DNA of 64,000 bases from JAWKTM01 sp041399085 (GCA_041399085.1 JAWKTM010000028.1:1-64000), one strand, 5' to 3'. Counted from the stretch's first letter, positions 27,980-38,757 are shown. Notes: generated by a model not told the origin, from the sequence alone. Numbers and translations: made by a program.

Positions 27980-28212
27980 GTTAAATGCTTTGGGTCGGGA
28001 TAAAGGTGTGCTACCATGGGGCGGTGCCAAATCGAGCGATTCGGCAATTCGCAGTTTTTTTGAGTTAGTGGAGCAATGCCATCAATAGGTGAGATCGACC
28101 TGATCGGCTGGCTGTCTTTGATTTCTCGGACTCTGCGACTCGTGAGGCAACTGCGTTCAGCGATTCCACCCTGGGTGGTCTCGCGGCTGATTCTAAAACG
28201 GAGACCCGAACG

Positions 28213-28632
28213 ATGCTATATCCAGGCGGACCTTCACGCGACATAGCGGATCGCGGCGAAAAGATTTATCAGACGCTGCGCGAGGAATTGGAAGAAGAAC
28301 ACTGGGGCTTGTATGTCGTCATTGACGTGAAGTCCGGTTGCTTCGAGGTCGCTCGGAGCGAGATTCAGGCGACGTTGCGAATGCTCCGCCGTTGTGGGAA
28401 TGGAGTGATGTACGCTCGGCAGATTGGCGCCTCGGCGGGACTGAGTTCGATCAGCCGCGCAATGACCGGACCGGGCGCCGTAAATGCCGCTCACTCGCGT
28501 CCCCCGAAGATCATCGAGCGAAGCGAGGAATCGCCGGCTGACCATCCAGCGACTTCAAACGGAACGCAATCGAACGGAAAGCGTTCGGACTCGGCAGCGG
28601 CCAAGCCCGAGTCGACTAGCGCCGAAGAGTGA
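28213..28632 (+). CDS. Hypothetical protein
   Basis: A 139-aa protein with GGAGA upstream of ATG 28213. The first 90 residues look folded (IYQTLREELEEEHWGLYVVI, then VARSEIQATLRMLRRC), and the last 50 are Ser/Ala/Lys-rich and probably disordered. I do not recognise a family. It ends just before the terminator of ilvC on the other strand. Confidence 0.5.
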   Translation: MLYPGGPSRDIADRGEKIYQTLREELEEEHWGLYVVIDVKSGCFEVARSEIQATLRMLRRCGNGVMYARQIGASAGLSSISRAMTGPGAVNAAHSRPPKIIERSEESPADHPATSNGTQSNGKRSDSAAAKPESTSAEE

Positions 28633-28673
28633 GCGACGACGCGTAACGCGCTACGATCCTAAGCGGCTGCACG

Positions 28674-28704
28674 AAAAAACGGATGACGCGGTCGCCATCC
28701 GTTT
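28674..28704 (-). terminator. Rho-independent terminator of ilvC
   Basis: On the minus strand a perfect 9-bp stem (AAACGGATG with CATCCGTTT, loop of ten bases, 28677-28704) is followed by six T (28674-28679). It lies 49 bp after the ilvC stop. Confidence 0.8.
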
Positions 28705-28752
28705 CCGTTGTTTCAATTGGCATCTAGCCGGCGGCACTTAACCGCGATCCGC

Positions 28753-29757
28753 CTACACTTCCTTGGCGTTGATCCAGGACATCAGGCTCCGCAGTCGACG
28801 GCCGACTTGCTCGATCAACAGACCGCGATCGCGGCGACGCGTGGCCTTGAATGCCGGAGCGCCCGCCCGGTTCTCCAGGATCCATTCCCGCGCGAACTTG
28901 CCGGTTTGAATCTCTTCCAGAATCTTCTTCATTTCGGCTCGCGTTTCGGCCGTGATGATCCGTGGGCCACGCGTGTAATCGCCGAACTCGGCCGTGTTCG
29001 AGACACTGTAACGCATGTAGCTCAAACCGCCTTGATAGAACAAGTCGACGATCAGCTTCAGCTCGTGCAAACACTCGAAGTAAGCCATCTCCGGCTGATA
29101 ACCGGCCTCGACCAACGTGTCGAACGCTGCCTTCACCAGTTCGCTAACGCCGCCGCACAACACAACCTGTTCGCCGAACAAATCGGTCTCGGTCTCTTCG
29201 GCAAACGTCGTTTCGATCACGCCGCCGCGAGTGCCCCCGATTCCCTTGGCATACGCCAAACCGAGCTTTTTCGTCTCCTCGCTGGCGCCATCACCGACGG
29301 CGATCAAACACGGAACCCCGCCGCCCTTCTCGAACTCGCTTCGCACCAAGTGACCCGGACCCTTGGGAGCGACCAACAGCGTGTCGACACCCTTCGGCGG
29401 TTCGACTTGGCCGAAATGAATATTGAAGCCGTGCGAGCACATCAGCACGTTGCCCGGCTTCAAATGATCGCGAATCTCGCCGCGATAAATGTCGCCCTGC
29501 ACTTCGTCGGGCAGCAGGATATTGACGATATCCGCCTTCGATACCGCTTCGGCGATCGGCAGCGGCTCGAACTTGTGGCTGACCGCCAAGTCATAGTTGG
29601 CTCCGCCTGGTCGCTGGCCCACGATCACGTTGCAGCCGCTGTCTCGCAGGTTCTGAGCCTGAGCGTGGCCTTGCGAGCCGTAGCCCAATATGGCGATCGT
29701 CTTGTTCTTCAATAGCGACAGGTCAGCGTCGTTGTCGTAATAAATCGTGGCTGGCAT
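28753..29757 (-). CDS. ilvC: Ketol-acid reductoisomerase
   Basis: A 334-aa class I enzyme, the usual length. It has the NADPH-binding loop AILGYGSQGHAQAQNLRDSG and, further on, VAPKGPGHLVRSEFEKGGG. The metal-binding acidic residues lie in ETETDLFGEQVVLCGG, and the catalytic C-terminal part has ECLHELKLIVDLFYQGGL and MRYSVSNTAEFGDY. It performs the second step of valine/isoleucine synthesis, isomerising and reducing acetolactate, in the cytoplasm. The acetolactate synthase small subunit ilvN is directly upstream on the same strand (99 bp gap), forming an ilvNC unit. A terminator follows. Confidence 0.97.
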   Translation of the reverse strand: MPATIYYDNDADLSLLKNKTIAILGYGSQGHAQAQNLRDSGCNVIVGQRPGGANYDLAVSHKFEPLPIAEAVSKADIVNILLPDEVQGDIYRGEIRDHLKPGNVLMCSHGFNIHFGQVEPPKGVDTLLVAPKGPGHLVRSEFEKGGGVPCLIAVGDGASEETKKLGLAYAKGIGGTRGGVIETTFAEETETDLFGEQVVLCGGVSELVKAAFDTLVEAGYQPEMAYFECLHELKLIVDLFYQGGLSYMRYSVSNTAEFGDYTRGPRIITAETRAEMKKILEEIQTGKFAREWILENRAGAPAFKATRRRDRGLLIEQVGRRLRSLMSWINAKEV

Positions 29758-29855
29758 GGCGAAACTCGTACCTCTGAATGTTGAGACGGGTGGAGAAACG
29801 ACGGAACCGAGTCCCGCACGGGGAGCATGTTCCGGGAAAAGCCGAGCGGCGGAAG

Positions 29856-30380
29856 CTAATCGCTACTTTCCTCGTCCGATTCGCCGCGTGCCGACGAGCC
29901 CGAACCGCCTCGCACCATCGCGATGCGGCCGGTCCGAACCAATTCGGTAATTCCGTAAGGTCGCATCCGTTCGATGAACGCTTCGATTTTGCTCTCGCGG
30001 CCCGAAATCTCGATCATGATCTCTTCGGCGCCAACGTCGACGATTTTGCCGCGAAAGATATCAACCAGCTCGCGGATCTCGGTCCGAACACCGCCCGCCG
30101 GAGCCTTTACCTTGAGCAGCATCAAGTCGCGTTCGACATAGTCTTGCGAACTGATGTCGACCACGCGCACAACCGTGACGATCTTCTCAAGCTGCTTGCG
30201 AACCTGTTCGAGCACCCGGTCGTCGCCCACGACGACAAACGTCATCCGCGATAAGTTGGGGTCTTCGGTCTCGCCGACGGCTAACGAATCAATGTTATAG
30301 CCGCGCGAGGCGAGCATCCCGGAGATGTGCGCGAGCACGCCGGGAACGTTCTGAACAACAGCGGAAAGTAAGTGGCGCAT
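29856..30380 (-). CDS. ilvN: Acetolactate synthase small (regulatory) subunit
   Basis: A 174-aa protein starting at ATG 30380 (MRHLLSAVVQNVPGVLAHIS). The N-terminal ACT domain has N-x-P-G-V-L and SRGYNIDSLAVGETED, the valine-binding fold. The C-terminal part has RELVDIFRGKIVDVGAEEIM, which completes the usual small-subunit layout (ACT plus C-terminal domain; ~160-175 residues is typical). The longer open frame upstream is not supported. It regulates the catalytic subunit IlvB, which is not in this window. It is the first gene of ilvNC here. Confidence 0.95.
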   Translation of the reverse strand: MRHLLSAVVQNVPGVLAHISGMLASRGYNIDSLAVGETEDPNLSRMTFVVVGDDRVLEQVRKQLEKIVTVVRVVDISSQDYVERDLMLLKVKAPAGGVRTEIRELVDIFRGKIVDVGAEEIMIEISGRESKIEAFIERMRPYGITELVRTGRIAMVRGGSGSSARGESDEESSD

Positions 30381-30541
30381 GACAATTTCGGGCGGTTTTG
30401 GCAAAACGAAGTTCCGATAATAGACAGGCTTTTCCGCATTGCCAAGGGGCTTCGGCAACGTCGCCACGGATGGGCTGCGACAGCCGAAATCCGATGCTAC
30501 GGGCTTCCGAGTGTTCGAGTCCTTCGGATTCCATTCCACGG

Positions 30542-31888
30542 TTACTGTGACGCGGAGGAGGACTTTCGGGAGCGGCGCACCGAGGCGGCGACTCGTCCGT
30601 ATCGCTCGCGAACGACTTTCAAATCCTCTTCCTCGGTGATGTTGGCCTCGATCGCTCGCAATGTCATGTCGGCGTGGCGCAAGATGGCCGAGCGGTCTTC
30701 GGCGCGGATGGCGCGCTGCATGACGTTGGCCAAAATCTCCAACAACCGAATCATCACCGCCGGGCTGCCGCCGCCGTATTGCCGAATTTGATTAAACGCA
30801 GCATCCAAGACATCCGGAAACGTGAAGTTCGGAGCGATCACTCGGAGCCGCCCGTCGTCGTCGCAACGCAGCGGCCGCGGCGGTCGGCGCTCGGCCAGTC
30901 GTCCCATCGCCGCTCCCAAACGATCAATACAGCTAATCGCCGTATGCGGATCGTTGATCCCGGCCGACAAGGCGCGCACGGCGACTTCCACCAATTCGCC
31001 AATCGCGCACTCCACATCCTGCCGCGGCGTGCGGCGTCGCCCGACAATCACGCATTCGTTCAACTGCCGTTCCACGTCGCCCAGCTCGTTGTCCGAAACA
31101 TTCCACACTTCGGCCAGTGGTCCCTCGCGGCTGACGAAGTGTCCCGGCCGCTTCCGCAATTGAATGACCAAGTCGCGAGACGTCGCCAAATGCATCAGGC
31201 CCACGGCATCGATGGCTTGGATGTAGCCCTCGCGATCGCAACAGGCCATGTGGAACACTTCGCCCAGTTGCCGTTGCTGTTCCGCGGCTCGCGTCTCGTC
31301 CAATTCGTCGTCGTCCGCCGGCTGGCCGATATGTTGGGGAAACAATCGGTCGATCGAATGGTCCAGATCTCGGGCGACCGCCACGATCACATGCGGAGCT
31401 TGGATCGCCAACGCCACATGATGGATGTAGTAAATCAGCACCGACATGCTGAACAACGTCAATAACACGGCCACGGCGACGGAAATCAGCGGCGGCCCTA
31501 TCTCCTCATGCTCCTCGACGATTCGCAGGATCATCAGGCAATACAAGCCTGTCGACAGAAAAGCTCCCATGCTGAATTGCGTGATGAAGTCGTCCATGAA
31601 CGTCCGCAGCAGCCGGGGGCCGAACTGCTGGGAAGTCAGCGACAGCGTTACGACGGTGATGGAAAACACCGTGCCGGTCACGGTCATCATCGCGCCGGCG
31701 ATGGCCGACAACGTTGATCGAGCGGCCAAGGTGGTCGTGTCGATCCAGGTCAGATAGCGATCGTCGACTCGCTCATCAACGACCGGCAAAGCAAACGAAG
31801 CCGCGACCGCGACGATTCCCATCACGGCTGGGACAAACCAAAAACTGGTTCGCAATCGATCCCACAGATTGATCAGATAAGCGTTCAA
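30542..31888 (-). CDS. DUF2254 membrane protein
   Basis: A 448-aa protein. There are four membrane segments in the first 170 residues (for example FVPAVMGIVAVAASFALPVV and SVAVAVLLTLFSMSVLIYYI). A soluble part follows with AAVRALSAGINDPHTAISCID-like sequence (V-R-A-L-S-x-G-I-N-D-P-H-T), the DUF2254 signature. The family is of unknown function. The gene lies upstream of ilvN on the same strand, with 161 bp between, but a link to amino acid synthesis is unlikely. Confidence 0.9.
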   Translation of the reverse strand: MNAYLINLWDRLRTSFWFVPAVMGIVAVAASFALPVVDERVDDRYLTWIDTTTLAARSTLSAIAGAMMTVTGTVFSITVVTLSLTSQQFGPRLLRTFMDDFITQFSMGAFLSTGLYCLMILRIVEEHEEIGPPLISVAVAVLLTLFSMSVLIYYIHHVALAIQAPHVIVAVARDLDHSIDRLFPQHIGQPADDDELDETRAAEQQRQLGEVFHMACCDREGYIQAIDAVGLMHLATSRDLVIQLRKRPGHFVSREGPLAEVWNVSDNELGDVERQLNECVIVGRRRTPRQDVECAIGELVEVAVRALSAGINDPHTAISCIDRLGAAMGRLAERRPPRPLRCDDDGRLRVIAPNFTFPDVLDAAFNQIRQYGGGSPAVMIRLLEILANVMQRAIRAEDRSAILRHADMTLRAIEANITEEEDLKVVRERYGRVAASVRRSRKSSSASQ

Positions 31889-31948
31889 CAGTCGGATCGC
31901 TGAAGCGGACGAGAATTGGCCAAGTGTCGTATCGTCGCGGGATGTCGG

Positions 31949-33142
31949 CTAAGCCACCAGCGACGGGCTGGGGCTGCCCTCATCGTCGTCCTCGTTGTTC
32001 GATTCCGGCACGTGCGGCGCCGCTTCGGCCCGCGCCAGTTCGCGGCGTCGATCGTACCACTCGTCCGCGCCGGGCCGCCCCGACGCAATCGCCATTCGAA
32101 TGTTCTTCGCCAGATCGCTCACCGCCGCGAAAAACGACGGATAGGTAATTTCGCGATATGGCGAATCGGCTGGCAAATGTTGCATCAATCGGCGATGAGC
32201 GCGCCCCAAATTGTGATACGGAATCGACGGAAACAAGTGATGCAGCGCATGGTAACGCAGACCCAGCGGAAACACCAATTCCGTGGTCAGCCAGTTGCCT
32301 TCGATGTTCACGCTGTCGCTCAACTGATCCGCATGGGTCATCGGTTCGCCGTGGCTCATGTAACGATGAGCCACCAACGTTCGCAAATGATTCATGCCCA
32401 GCGTGAACATCGCCAGCAAATACATCTGCGGCAAGCGAGTCCAGTGCGTCGCACCGATGGCGACCAGCGTGAACATTAGCGCCACTCGCAGGAAACAGAG
32501 CCCGTCGATCACGGCCCAAGCTTTCAGCGGCGCGTTTTCCGGGATTTCTCGCCGATGTCCGAAATTGATGACGAACGACGAAGCCCGCTCCAGCACCCAT
32601 CGCCGCAGCTTCGGATGCAAAAACGAAATCGGCGTGAGAATCAGAAACCGAAACACGACGAAGCCCGGCAGCAACAATATCTGCAACAGGAAGCCCAACA
32701 AGTTTCGCCAACGCCCAACGCCCAACGGCAGATACTCGCCATCATTCGCGGTGCCATAGTGATGCGTATTGTGATGCACCAAATGGCTCTCGTACAGAAA
32801 CGACGGGATCAGCATCACGACGCCGGCCGCCATGTTCCACACAAAGCGAAACGCGCGCATCTCGCCGCGGCGAAAATGCACGATCTCGTGCATATAGGTC
32901 GCGGCTCGGTACAACGCGCATCCGCCCAGAAAGAAACAGAGCACGCGCAGAGCCAACGCCCCGTCGGCTCCCGCCAAACGCTCGGCGACGTTTTTGTCCA
33001 AGTAGATCGACGCCAAACCGTAGCCGATCGTCAGCGAAGCCAGCAGATCGAACCAGTAGATGAAGTGATTGGGCGTCAGCAGATCGGCCACTAACTTGCG
33101 GCCTTCGCGGAGCGTCATGCGATTGGCTTCGGCTCGGGACAT
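31949..33142 (-). CDS. Fatty acid desaturase
   Basis: A 397-aa membrane protein from ATG 33142. The three His boxes of membrane-bound di-iron desaturases are present: HEIVH (residues ~85-89), HLVHHNTHH and HALHHLFP. There are four or more membrane segments, and an acidic, disordered C-terminus. It adds double bonds to acyl chains using a ferredoxin or cytochrome b5-like donor. Cytochrome b5 is not fused here. No lipid genes are next to it. Confidence 0.9.
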   Translation of the reverse strand: MSRAEANRMTLREGRKLVADLLTPNHFIYWFDLLASLTIGYGLASIYLDKNVAERLAGADGALALRVLCFFLGGCALYRAATYMHEIVHFRRGEMRAFRFVWNMAAGVVMLIPSFLYESHLVHHNTHHYGTANDGEYLPLGVGRWRNLLGFLLQILLLPGFVVFRFLILTPISFLHPKLRRWVLERASSFVINFGHRREIPENAPLKAWAVIDGLCFLRVALMFTLVAIGATHWTRLPQMYLLAMFTLGMNHLRTLVAHRYMSHGEPMTHADQLSDSVNIEGNWLTTELVFPLGLRYHALHHLFPSIPYHNLGRAHRRLMQHLPADSPYREITYPSFFAAVSDLAKNIRMAIASGRPGADEWYDRRRELARAEAAPHVPESNNEDDDEGSPSPSLVA

Positions 33143-33415
33143 CGGCAACTCGCGTTCGGGCAGGATAGATAAGGCGGGTGGATTCTAGACTATGCAAACG
33201 ACGAACGAGGCGACCACCCCCAAGCGATAGAATCGGCACGGAGGTTCCACATTCGTTGAGAAAATGACGCGAAGCGACGAATCCGCCCGATTCAAGCCGG
33301 CAACCTAATTGCGAGTCGACTGACCGACGCGACGAACTGTGCTTTGCCGCGGCAAAACAGTCGCTACGGCACTCAACCGCTGCGGCAAACGGCCACGTCG
33401 GCCGACATGCAGACG

Positions 33416-33631
33416 CTATTCCGAAATCGCTCGATCAACCGCATCGAAACCGCAATCGCGGTGCGTTCCGTCGCAAAACGGACGATTTCCGGTTTGGCCA
33501 CAGCGACAGAGTGCAACGCCGGGCTTGTTCGATGGAATCGGAAACTCGCGGCCGTCGGCGTCGATAATCCGCACCGGCCCGGTCACCACCAGCGGACCGT
33601 GATCGCGTAGTCGAATCGTGACTTCGGACAT
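33416..33631 (-). CDS. CDGSH iron-sulfur domain protein
   Basis: A 71-aa protein from ATG 33631 with AGGAG six bases upstream; ATG 33634 is in frame just before it. The 2Fe-2S motif C-R-C-G-x-x-x-N-R-P-F-C-D-G-T-H fits the CDGSH consensus, with three Cys and one His ligand. Such small proteins take part in electron transfer or cluster handling. The gene stands alone. Confidence 0.9.
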   Translation of the reverse strand: MSEVTIRLRDHGPLVVTGPVRIIDADGREFPIPSNKPGVALCRCGQTGNRPFCDGTHRDCGFDAVDRAISE

Positions 33632-33888
33632 CATTGGCTCCTGACTCGAAGAAGCTTCATAACGCAATATTTTGGCGTCTGCATTGTACTTTCAACACAC
33701 GTTCGTCCATGCTCGCCACGGACAATTGAAACGATCCGATCGGCGGTTAGGTATAATGCGGCACGTTGGATTTTGAGATACATGTTGGACTTTGAGATAT
33801 CGGTCGCGAGTTCTCGGCCGTTCCCCGCTCTAGTCAGCACTCGCCTCGCATCTGCCCGGCACTCGTCCTTGCTTCTGGAGAAACGACG

Positions 33889-35711
33889 ATGAATTCTCGT
33901 TGCGGCCGTTGTTGTTTGTTGCCGCGTATAACCGCGAGCCGCTTGTTGCTCGTCACGCTTGTTTCTGGGCGCGGTCGCATTCCCGCCGCACGATTTGCGA
34001 ACGCCGAACGCTCGGCCGCCTCGCTCGTGCCAGACACCACGCTGCTGTACGTCGAGATCACCGAGCCCGAGGCGATCGTCGACTCGCTGCTGAATCACGC
34101 CCTGCGCGAGCCGCTCGAAGCGCTGCCGCAAATCCAGAAGGCGCGTGAGTCGAAACCGTTCTTCCAATTCCGCGCGGGCGTCGCGCTCGTCGAAGCTAAG
34201 CTTCTTCGCACTTGGCGGGAACTGGTTCAGTCGACCGACTCGATCTCGCTGGCTGTCGATCGCGCGACCGGCGGCGCGGTGCTGATGATTCGTTACGACG
34301 ACGAACAGACCGCCACCAAATCGCCGAGACGATCGCCAGTTTGGCCAAGCTCGACGCCAGTGGCAAAGGCCGACCAAATCCGGTGAAGTCGGCCAAGCAT
34401 CGCGAGATCACAATGTACTCGACTAACGAGGCCCATTTCGCGGGCCACGGTTCGTGGCTGGTCGTCGCCAACAACGAGCGCCTGCCGCGCGAAGTGCTGG
34501 ACCGGATTCTCAACGACGAAAAGCTCGAAGCTGATCGAGAGCGACGGTTTTCTCGCCGCTCGGAAGTCCATTCCCGCTGGCGCGGTGGCGTGGGCGTATC
34601 TCGATCTAGCGACCGTCCGAAGCGGGCCGGATGGCGAGAAGCTGGCGGCAGGCCGCGCGGAAAATCCGCTGGCTGAATTGATCGCGGGCGGAGTGCTCGA
34701 CAATCTCACGCGAGCTCCGTATGCCGCCGCGTCGTTGGAGTTCAACACGCATCGAGCTCGACTGCAATTCACGCTGCCGCACGACGCCGGTCAAGTGGCC
34801 GAGTCGCGACAGTACTACTTCGGCCCGAACGGCGCCGGCCAAGCGCCGCCACTGCTGGCCGCCGAAGGACGCATCTTGGCCATCAGCATGTATCGCCAGT
34901 TCTCCGAAATGTGGTTGCGAGCCGGCGATCTGTACGACGACAACGTGAACGACGAGATCGCGAAAGCCGAAAGCAATCTCACGACGCTCTTCTCCGGCAA
35001 GGATTTCGGCGAAGACATCTTGGGAGCGTTCGGGCCCGAATCACAACTGATCGTCGCTCGCCAGTCGTTCGCCGACGACCAGCCGCGGCCAGCGATTCAA
35101 CTGCCCGCCTTCGCGCTGGCTTTTCGGTTGAACGATCCGGCCACGATGCAACCGGAATTGCGACGCACGTTTCAAAGCTTGGTCGGATTCCTGAACATCG
35201 TCGGCGTGATGAACGGCCAGCCCCAGTTGGACCTCGACATGGAGAAGACCGAGACGACGCAGATCGTATCGGCCAGCTACTTGCCGCCCACCGACACCGA
35301 CAATCCGCTGCCCGGAGGCGGCGCGAAGATCAACTACAACTTCTCGCCCACCGTCGCGTTCTCCGGCGATCGATTCGTGTTGGCCAGCACCACGGGATTG
35401 GCTCGCGAGCTGATCGCTTCGAGAAACCAAACGGCGAAACCCACGACAGACACGGACTCGGCGGCGGCCGACGCCGCGTCCTCCGACACGGCAACCATCA
35501 ACACCGCGGCTCAACTGAATTTCGCCGAATTGCTGGCGATTCTCGAAGCCAACCGCGAGCAACTGATCGCACAAAACATGCTGTCCGACGGCAATTCGCG
35601 CGAAGAAGCGTCCGCTCAAATCGACGCGCTGTTCACGTTGCTCAGCCGCGGTCGGCAAGCAATGCTGCGACTCGATCAACCGGCCGGCGCATTGCGGCTG
35701 CAGCCTTCTGA
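33889..35711 (+). pseudogene. DUF3352-like secreted protein broken by frameshifts
   Basis: The start is ATG 33889 with GGAGAAACGACG upstream. Three frames line up: residues from SLVPDTTLLYVEITEPEAIV (33889-34310), then DEQT/IAETIASLAKLDASGKG to NERLPREVLDRILNDEKLEA (about 34310-34540), then LDLATVRSGPDGEKLAAGRA through AQLNFAELLAILEANREQLI to about 35700. The end is out of frame and runs into the next gene. At least two shifts are needed. I think of the DUF3352-like periplasmic family from the start motif, but not firmly. It precedes DUF1800 by about 35 bp. Confidence 0.55.
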
Positions 35712-35745
35712 CTACTCCAGCCACGAAAATCGAGAGGCGTCCGTT

Positions 35746-37118
35746 ATGCCGATCAACTGGGACACAATCGATCCGGCCTGGGCTTGGTCCCCGTATCAAC
35801 CGTCCGCCGAACAATCAGGATCAGCCGCCGCGCGGCTCATCTTTTTCGCCGCGCTGGCTTCGGGCAAGACGGCGGCCGAGTTGGTCGAAGCTGCAGGCAT
35901 CGAGCCCGCAGCGGCCGTCGAACAATTGGTCGGATCGGCTTCCGACGGCGGCACGGAACGTAGCGATCCAGCTCTCCGACGCCCTGGCTCGTGCCGTGCT
36001 GGCCACGGGCGATCCGCATCAACTGGGGCGCGTGGTGGGCCTATGCGATGCTCGGCACACCGGCGCCGCTCGTCGAGAAGATGACGCTGTTCTGGCACGG
36101 CCACTGCCACCAGCCGCCGAAAAGGTGACCGACGCCGAGCTCATGTTTCGGCAAAACCGCCTTCTGCGGCAACACGCGCTGGGCGACTTCGCCATGCCTC
36201 ACGGGCACGCCGTCGCTCGCGATCCGGCGATGTTGATCTACCTGGATTCGGCGACGAATCGCAAAGCGATCCAACGAAAACTTTTGTCGCGAATTGATGG
36301 AGCTGTTTTGCTTGGGCGAAGGCAACTACACCGAACGAGACATTCAGGAACTGGCTCGTTGCTTCACCGGTTGGGAGATTCGCCAACGTTCGTTTCGCTT
36401 CAATCGCTATCAACACGATGCGGGCGACAAGTCGATTCTCGGTCGCACTGCCCGTTTCCCGACAGCGAAGCAGTCGACGTCGTGCTCGATCAGCCCGCCG
36501 CCACGCAGTTCGTCGTCGGCAAGCTGTTTCGTTTCTTTGTCGCCGATGAGCCCGCGCCGACCGCCGCGCTGCTGCAACCGCTAGCCGACGATCTGCGCGA
36601 ACACAATTGGGACGTGCGCGTGGTCGTGCGGCGAATGCTCAGCAGCCAGTTGTTCTTTTCCGACATCGTGCGAGGCCGCAAAGTCCGCTCGCCCGTCGAT
36701 CTCTATCCTCGGTTTGTTGCGCCGCTGCAAGGCTCGACGAACACCTATCAGGTCGCCGAGACCTCGGAGCGACTGGCCAAGGACTGTTCTTCCCGCCCAA
36801 TCGTGAAAGGCTGGGACGGCGGTCGAACCTGGATCAACTCGGCGTCGCTGCTGGATCGCAGCAACGCTGTCGGCTCGCTGCTCCGAAATTCGAAAACACG
36901 TTTCGGTGGCGAAAACTTGGGCGAGTATCTCACGCAACAACGCCTCACCCGCCGCGACACTAAACCAACTCGCCGAAATGCTGCTGGCCGTGCCTTTGCA
37001 CGGCCACTCAGGCCCGGCTGTTGAACCTGTACGAACGATCGAACAAAGATCGCAACTGCGCCGCTGGATCGAAACGCTCCACGCCCTCGCCACGCTTCCG
37101 GAGTTTCAACTGTGCTAA
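35746..37118 (+). pseudogene. DUF1800 protein broken by several frameshifts
   Basis: ATG 35746 begins MPINWDTIDPAWAWSPYQPS, the usual DUF1800 opening. The core then appears in alternating frames: MLGTPAPLVEKMTLFWHGHC, AELMFRQNRLLRQHALGDFA, LMELFCLGEGNYTERDIQEL with ARCFTGWEI, and KGWDGGRTWINSASLLDRSN. It ends LHALATLPEFQLC at 37118, which overlaps the DUF1501 start by 7 bp. At least five shifts are needed. DUF1800 proteins pair with DUF1501 proteins and may assist their export or cofactor loading. Confidence 0.75.
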
Positions 37119-38344
37119 ACCATTTCCAATCCAATCGGCGTGAGTTTCTGAAGCAGACGGTCGGCGGCTCGTTGGCGTTGGGACTGGGCTGCTCCGCGCC
37201 GCGTTTGTTCACGCAAGCGGCGTTGGCAGCCGAACAGGCGGGCGGCGAACGAGTGCTGGTCGTCGTGCAATTGACGGGCGGCAACGATGGACTAAACACG
37301 GTCGTGCCGTACACGGACGACGAGTATCGCCGCCAACGGCCGAAGCTGGCGATTCCCACGGACCGCGTGTTGAAGCTGAACGACCAATTGGGGCTGCATC
37401 CCGCCGCGCGGGGGCTGGCCGATTTGTGGGAAGACAACAAGCTGGCGATCGTGCAAGGCGTCGGCTATCCCCAGCCGAATCGGTCGCATTTCGAGTCGAT
37501 GGATATCTGGCATTCGTGCCACCGCAAGGAGTCGCCACGAGCCGATGGTTGGATCGGCCGCTATTTGGAACAAGCCGGCCCGGATCGCTCCGACGCGCCG
37601 GCCGTGCATTTGGGACAAGGCAAGCAGCCATTGGCTTTGGCCGCGCGGGATGTGCGAGTGCCGTCGATTGCGTCGCTGGAACGATTTCGTCTGCAAGCCG
37701 CGGACTCGAACATTCGCTCGGCCATCGCCGATTTGGCCGCGGCCGAACCGCCGGGCGACGACGAGCTGCTCGGATTCCTGCAGTCTAGCACCGCCGCCGC
37801 GATTTCCGCCAGCGAGCGGGTCGAACAAGCTCGCCGCGGCTATGAAACGCCGATCGCCTATCCAGAGAATGCGTTGGCCGAAAAGCTCCGCACGGTGGCT
37901 CAACTGATCGACGCCGGGCTGCAAACGCGCGTCTACTACGTCGAGCTCGACGGCTTCGACACGCACGCCCAGCAACCGGATGCTCACACGGCGCTGCTCG
38001 GCCAGTTCGCCGACTCGACGCTCGCTTTCCTGCGCGACATCGAACATCACGGTCACGGCGATCGCGTGCTCGTGGTCAGCTTCAGCGAGTTTGGTCGCCG
38101 CGTGGCGGAAAACGCCAGTGACGGTACTGACCACGGCGCCGCCGGCCCCATGTTTCTAGCCGGCCGTCACGTCCACCCCGGAACGATCGGCCCGCATCCC
38201 AGCTTGACCGATCTTCAAGACGGCGATCTCAAACACGCCATCGACTTCCGCCAAGTTTACGCCGCGATCCTTGAATCCTGGCTCCGCTGCCCCAGTGAAC
38301 CGGTGCTGGGCGGCAAGTACGAGCCGGTCCCAGCAGTTGCCTAA
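37112..38344 (+). CDS. DUF1501 domain protein with twin-arginine signal
   Basis: A 410-aa protein starting at GTG 37112, with GGAG upstream, overlapping the end of the DUF1800 gene. It has a Tat-type signal (NRREFLKQT), then the DUF1501 motifs VVQLTGGNDGLNTVVPY, LGLHPAARGLADLWED, FDTHAQQ, VLVVSFSEFGRRVAENASDG and HGAAGPMFLAG. The fold is related to alkaline phosphatase/sulfatase, with metal-binding Asp and His residues. Its substrate is unknown. The DUF1800/DUF1501 pair is very common in planctomycetes and myxobacteria. Confidence 0.92.
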   Translation: MLNHFQSNRREFLKQTVGGSLALGLGCSAPRLFTQAALAAEQAGGERVLVVVQLTGGNDGLNTVVPYTDDEYRRQRPKLAIPTDRVLKLNDQLGLHPAARGLADLWEDNKLAIVQGVGYPQPNRSHFESMDIWHSCHRKESPRADGWIGRYLEQAGPDRSDAPAVHLGQGKQPLALAARDVRVPSIASLERFRLQAADSNIRSAIADLAAAEPPGDDELLGFLQSSTAAAISASERVEQARRGYETPIAYPENALAEKLRTVAQLIDAGLQTRVYYVELDGFDTHAQQPDAHTALLGQFADSTLAFLRDIEHHGHGDRVLVVSFSEFGRRVAENASDGTDHGAAGPMFLAGRHVHPGTIGPHPSLTDLQDGDLKHAIDFRQVYAAILESWLRCPSEPVLGGKYEPVPAVA

Positions 38345-38503
38345 GCAACCCCGAGGAATTCCGCCCACGCAGTCAGCCCGCGTCGCTAATCTCCCAACCG
38401 GCATGGCGGCATTGGCCGCGTAACGTATGCTGTGGACAGACGACTGTGGAACCTCTTCGTCGCGGATTTTCTACTCGGAACCTTAAGGACGAGCGAGGCG
38501 AGT

Positions 38504-38757
38504 AATGGCAGCACAATTCAATTTCTTTTCGTGGATCCGCGAGGGCGTCAAGCACTCGGTGATGATGGGCGTGGCCGACGTGCGTTCGAAGATTTGGGGC
38601 GATGCCTGAATCAGGATGAGGCCGCGCCAAGTAATGCGTTTTCTGACTTCATCCGACGAGACGGTGTTATTGCTGCTGGCTAGCCGGTTCGACCTGTCGC
38701 GGCGGAAACCAAAAACGTCTGGGCCGATCGCTGAAGGACGTAGCGGCGGAAACTTAA
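38504..38757 (+). pseudogene. Small conserved planctomycete-type protein, frameshifted
   Basis: ATG 38504 begins MAAQFNFFSWIREGVKHSVM with a GAGG ribosome binding site. The frame breaks after about 30 residues. A plausible end, KRLGRSLKDVAAET and stop at 38757, appears in another frame. I recall short planctomycete proteins with this start and this end, but no function. Two or more shifts are needed. Nothing else is found in 38345-38503. Confidence 0.5.

Noticed and set aside
33889..37118. Programmed frameshifting
   Set aside because: Too many shifts in both directions, without slippery sites or structures in common. Sequence error or decay is more likely.
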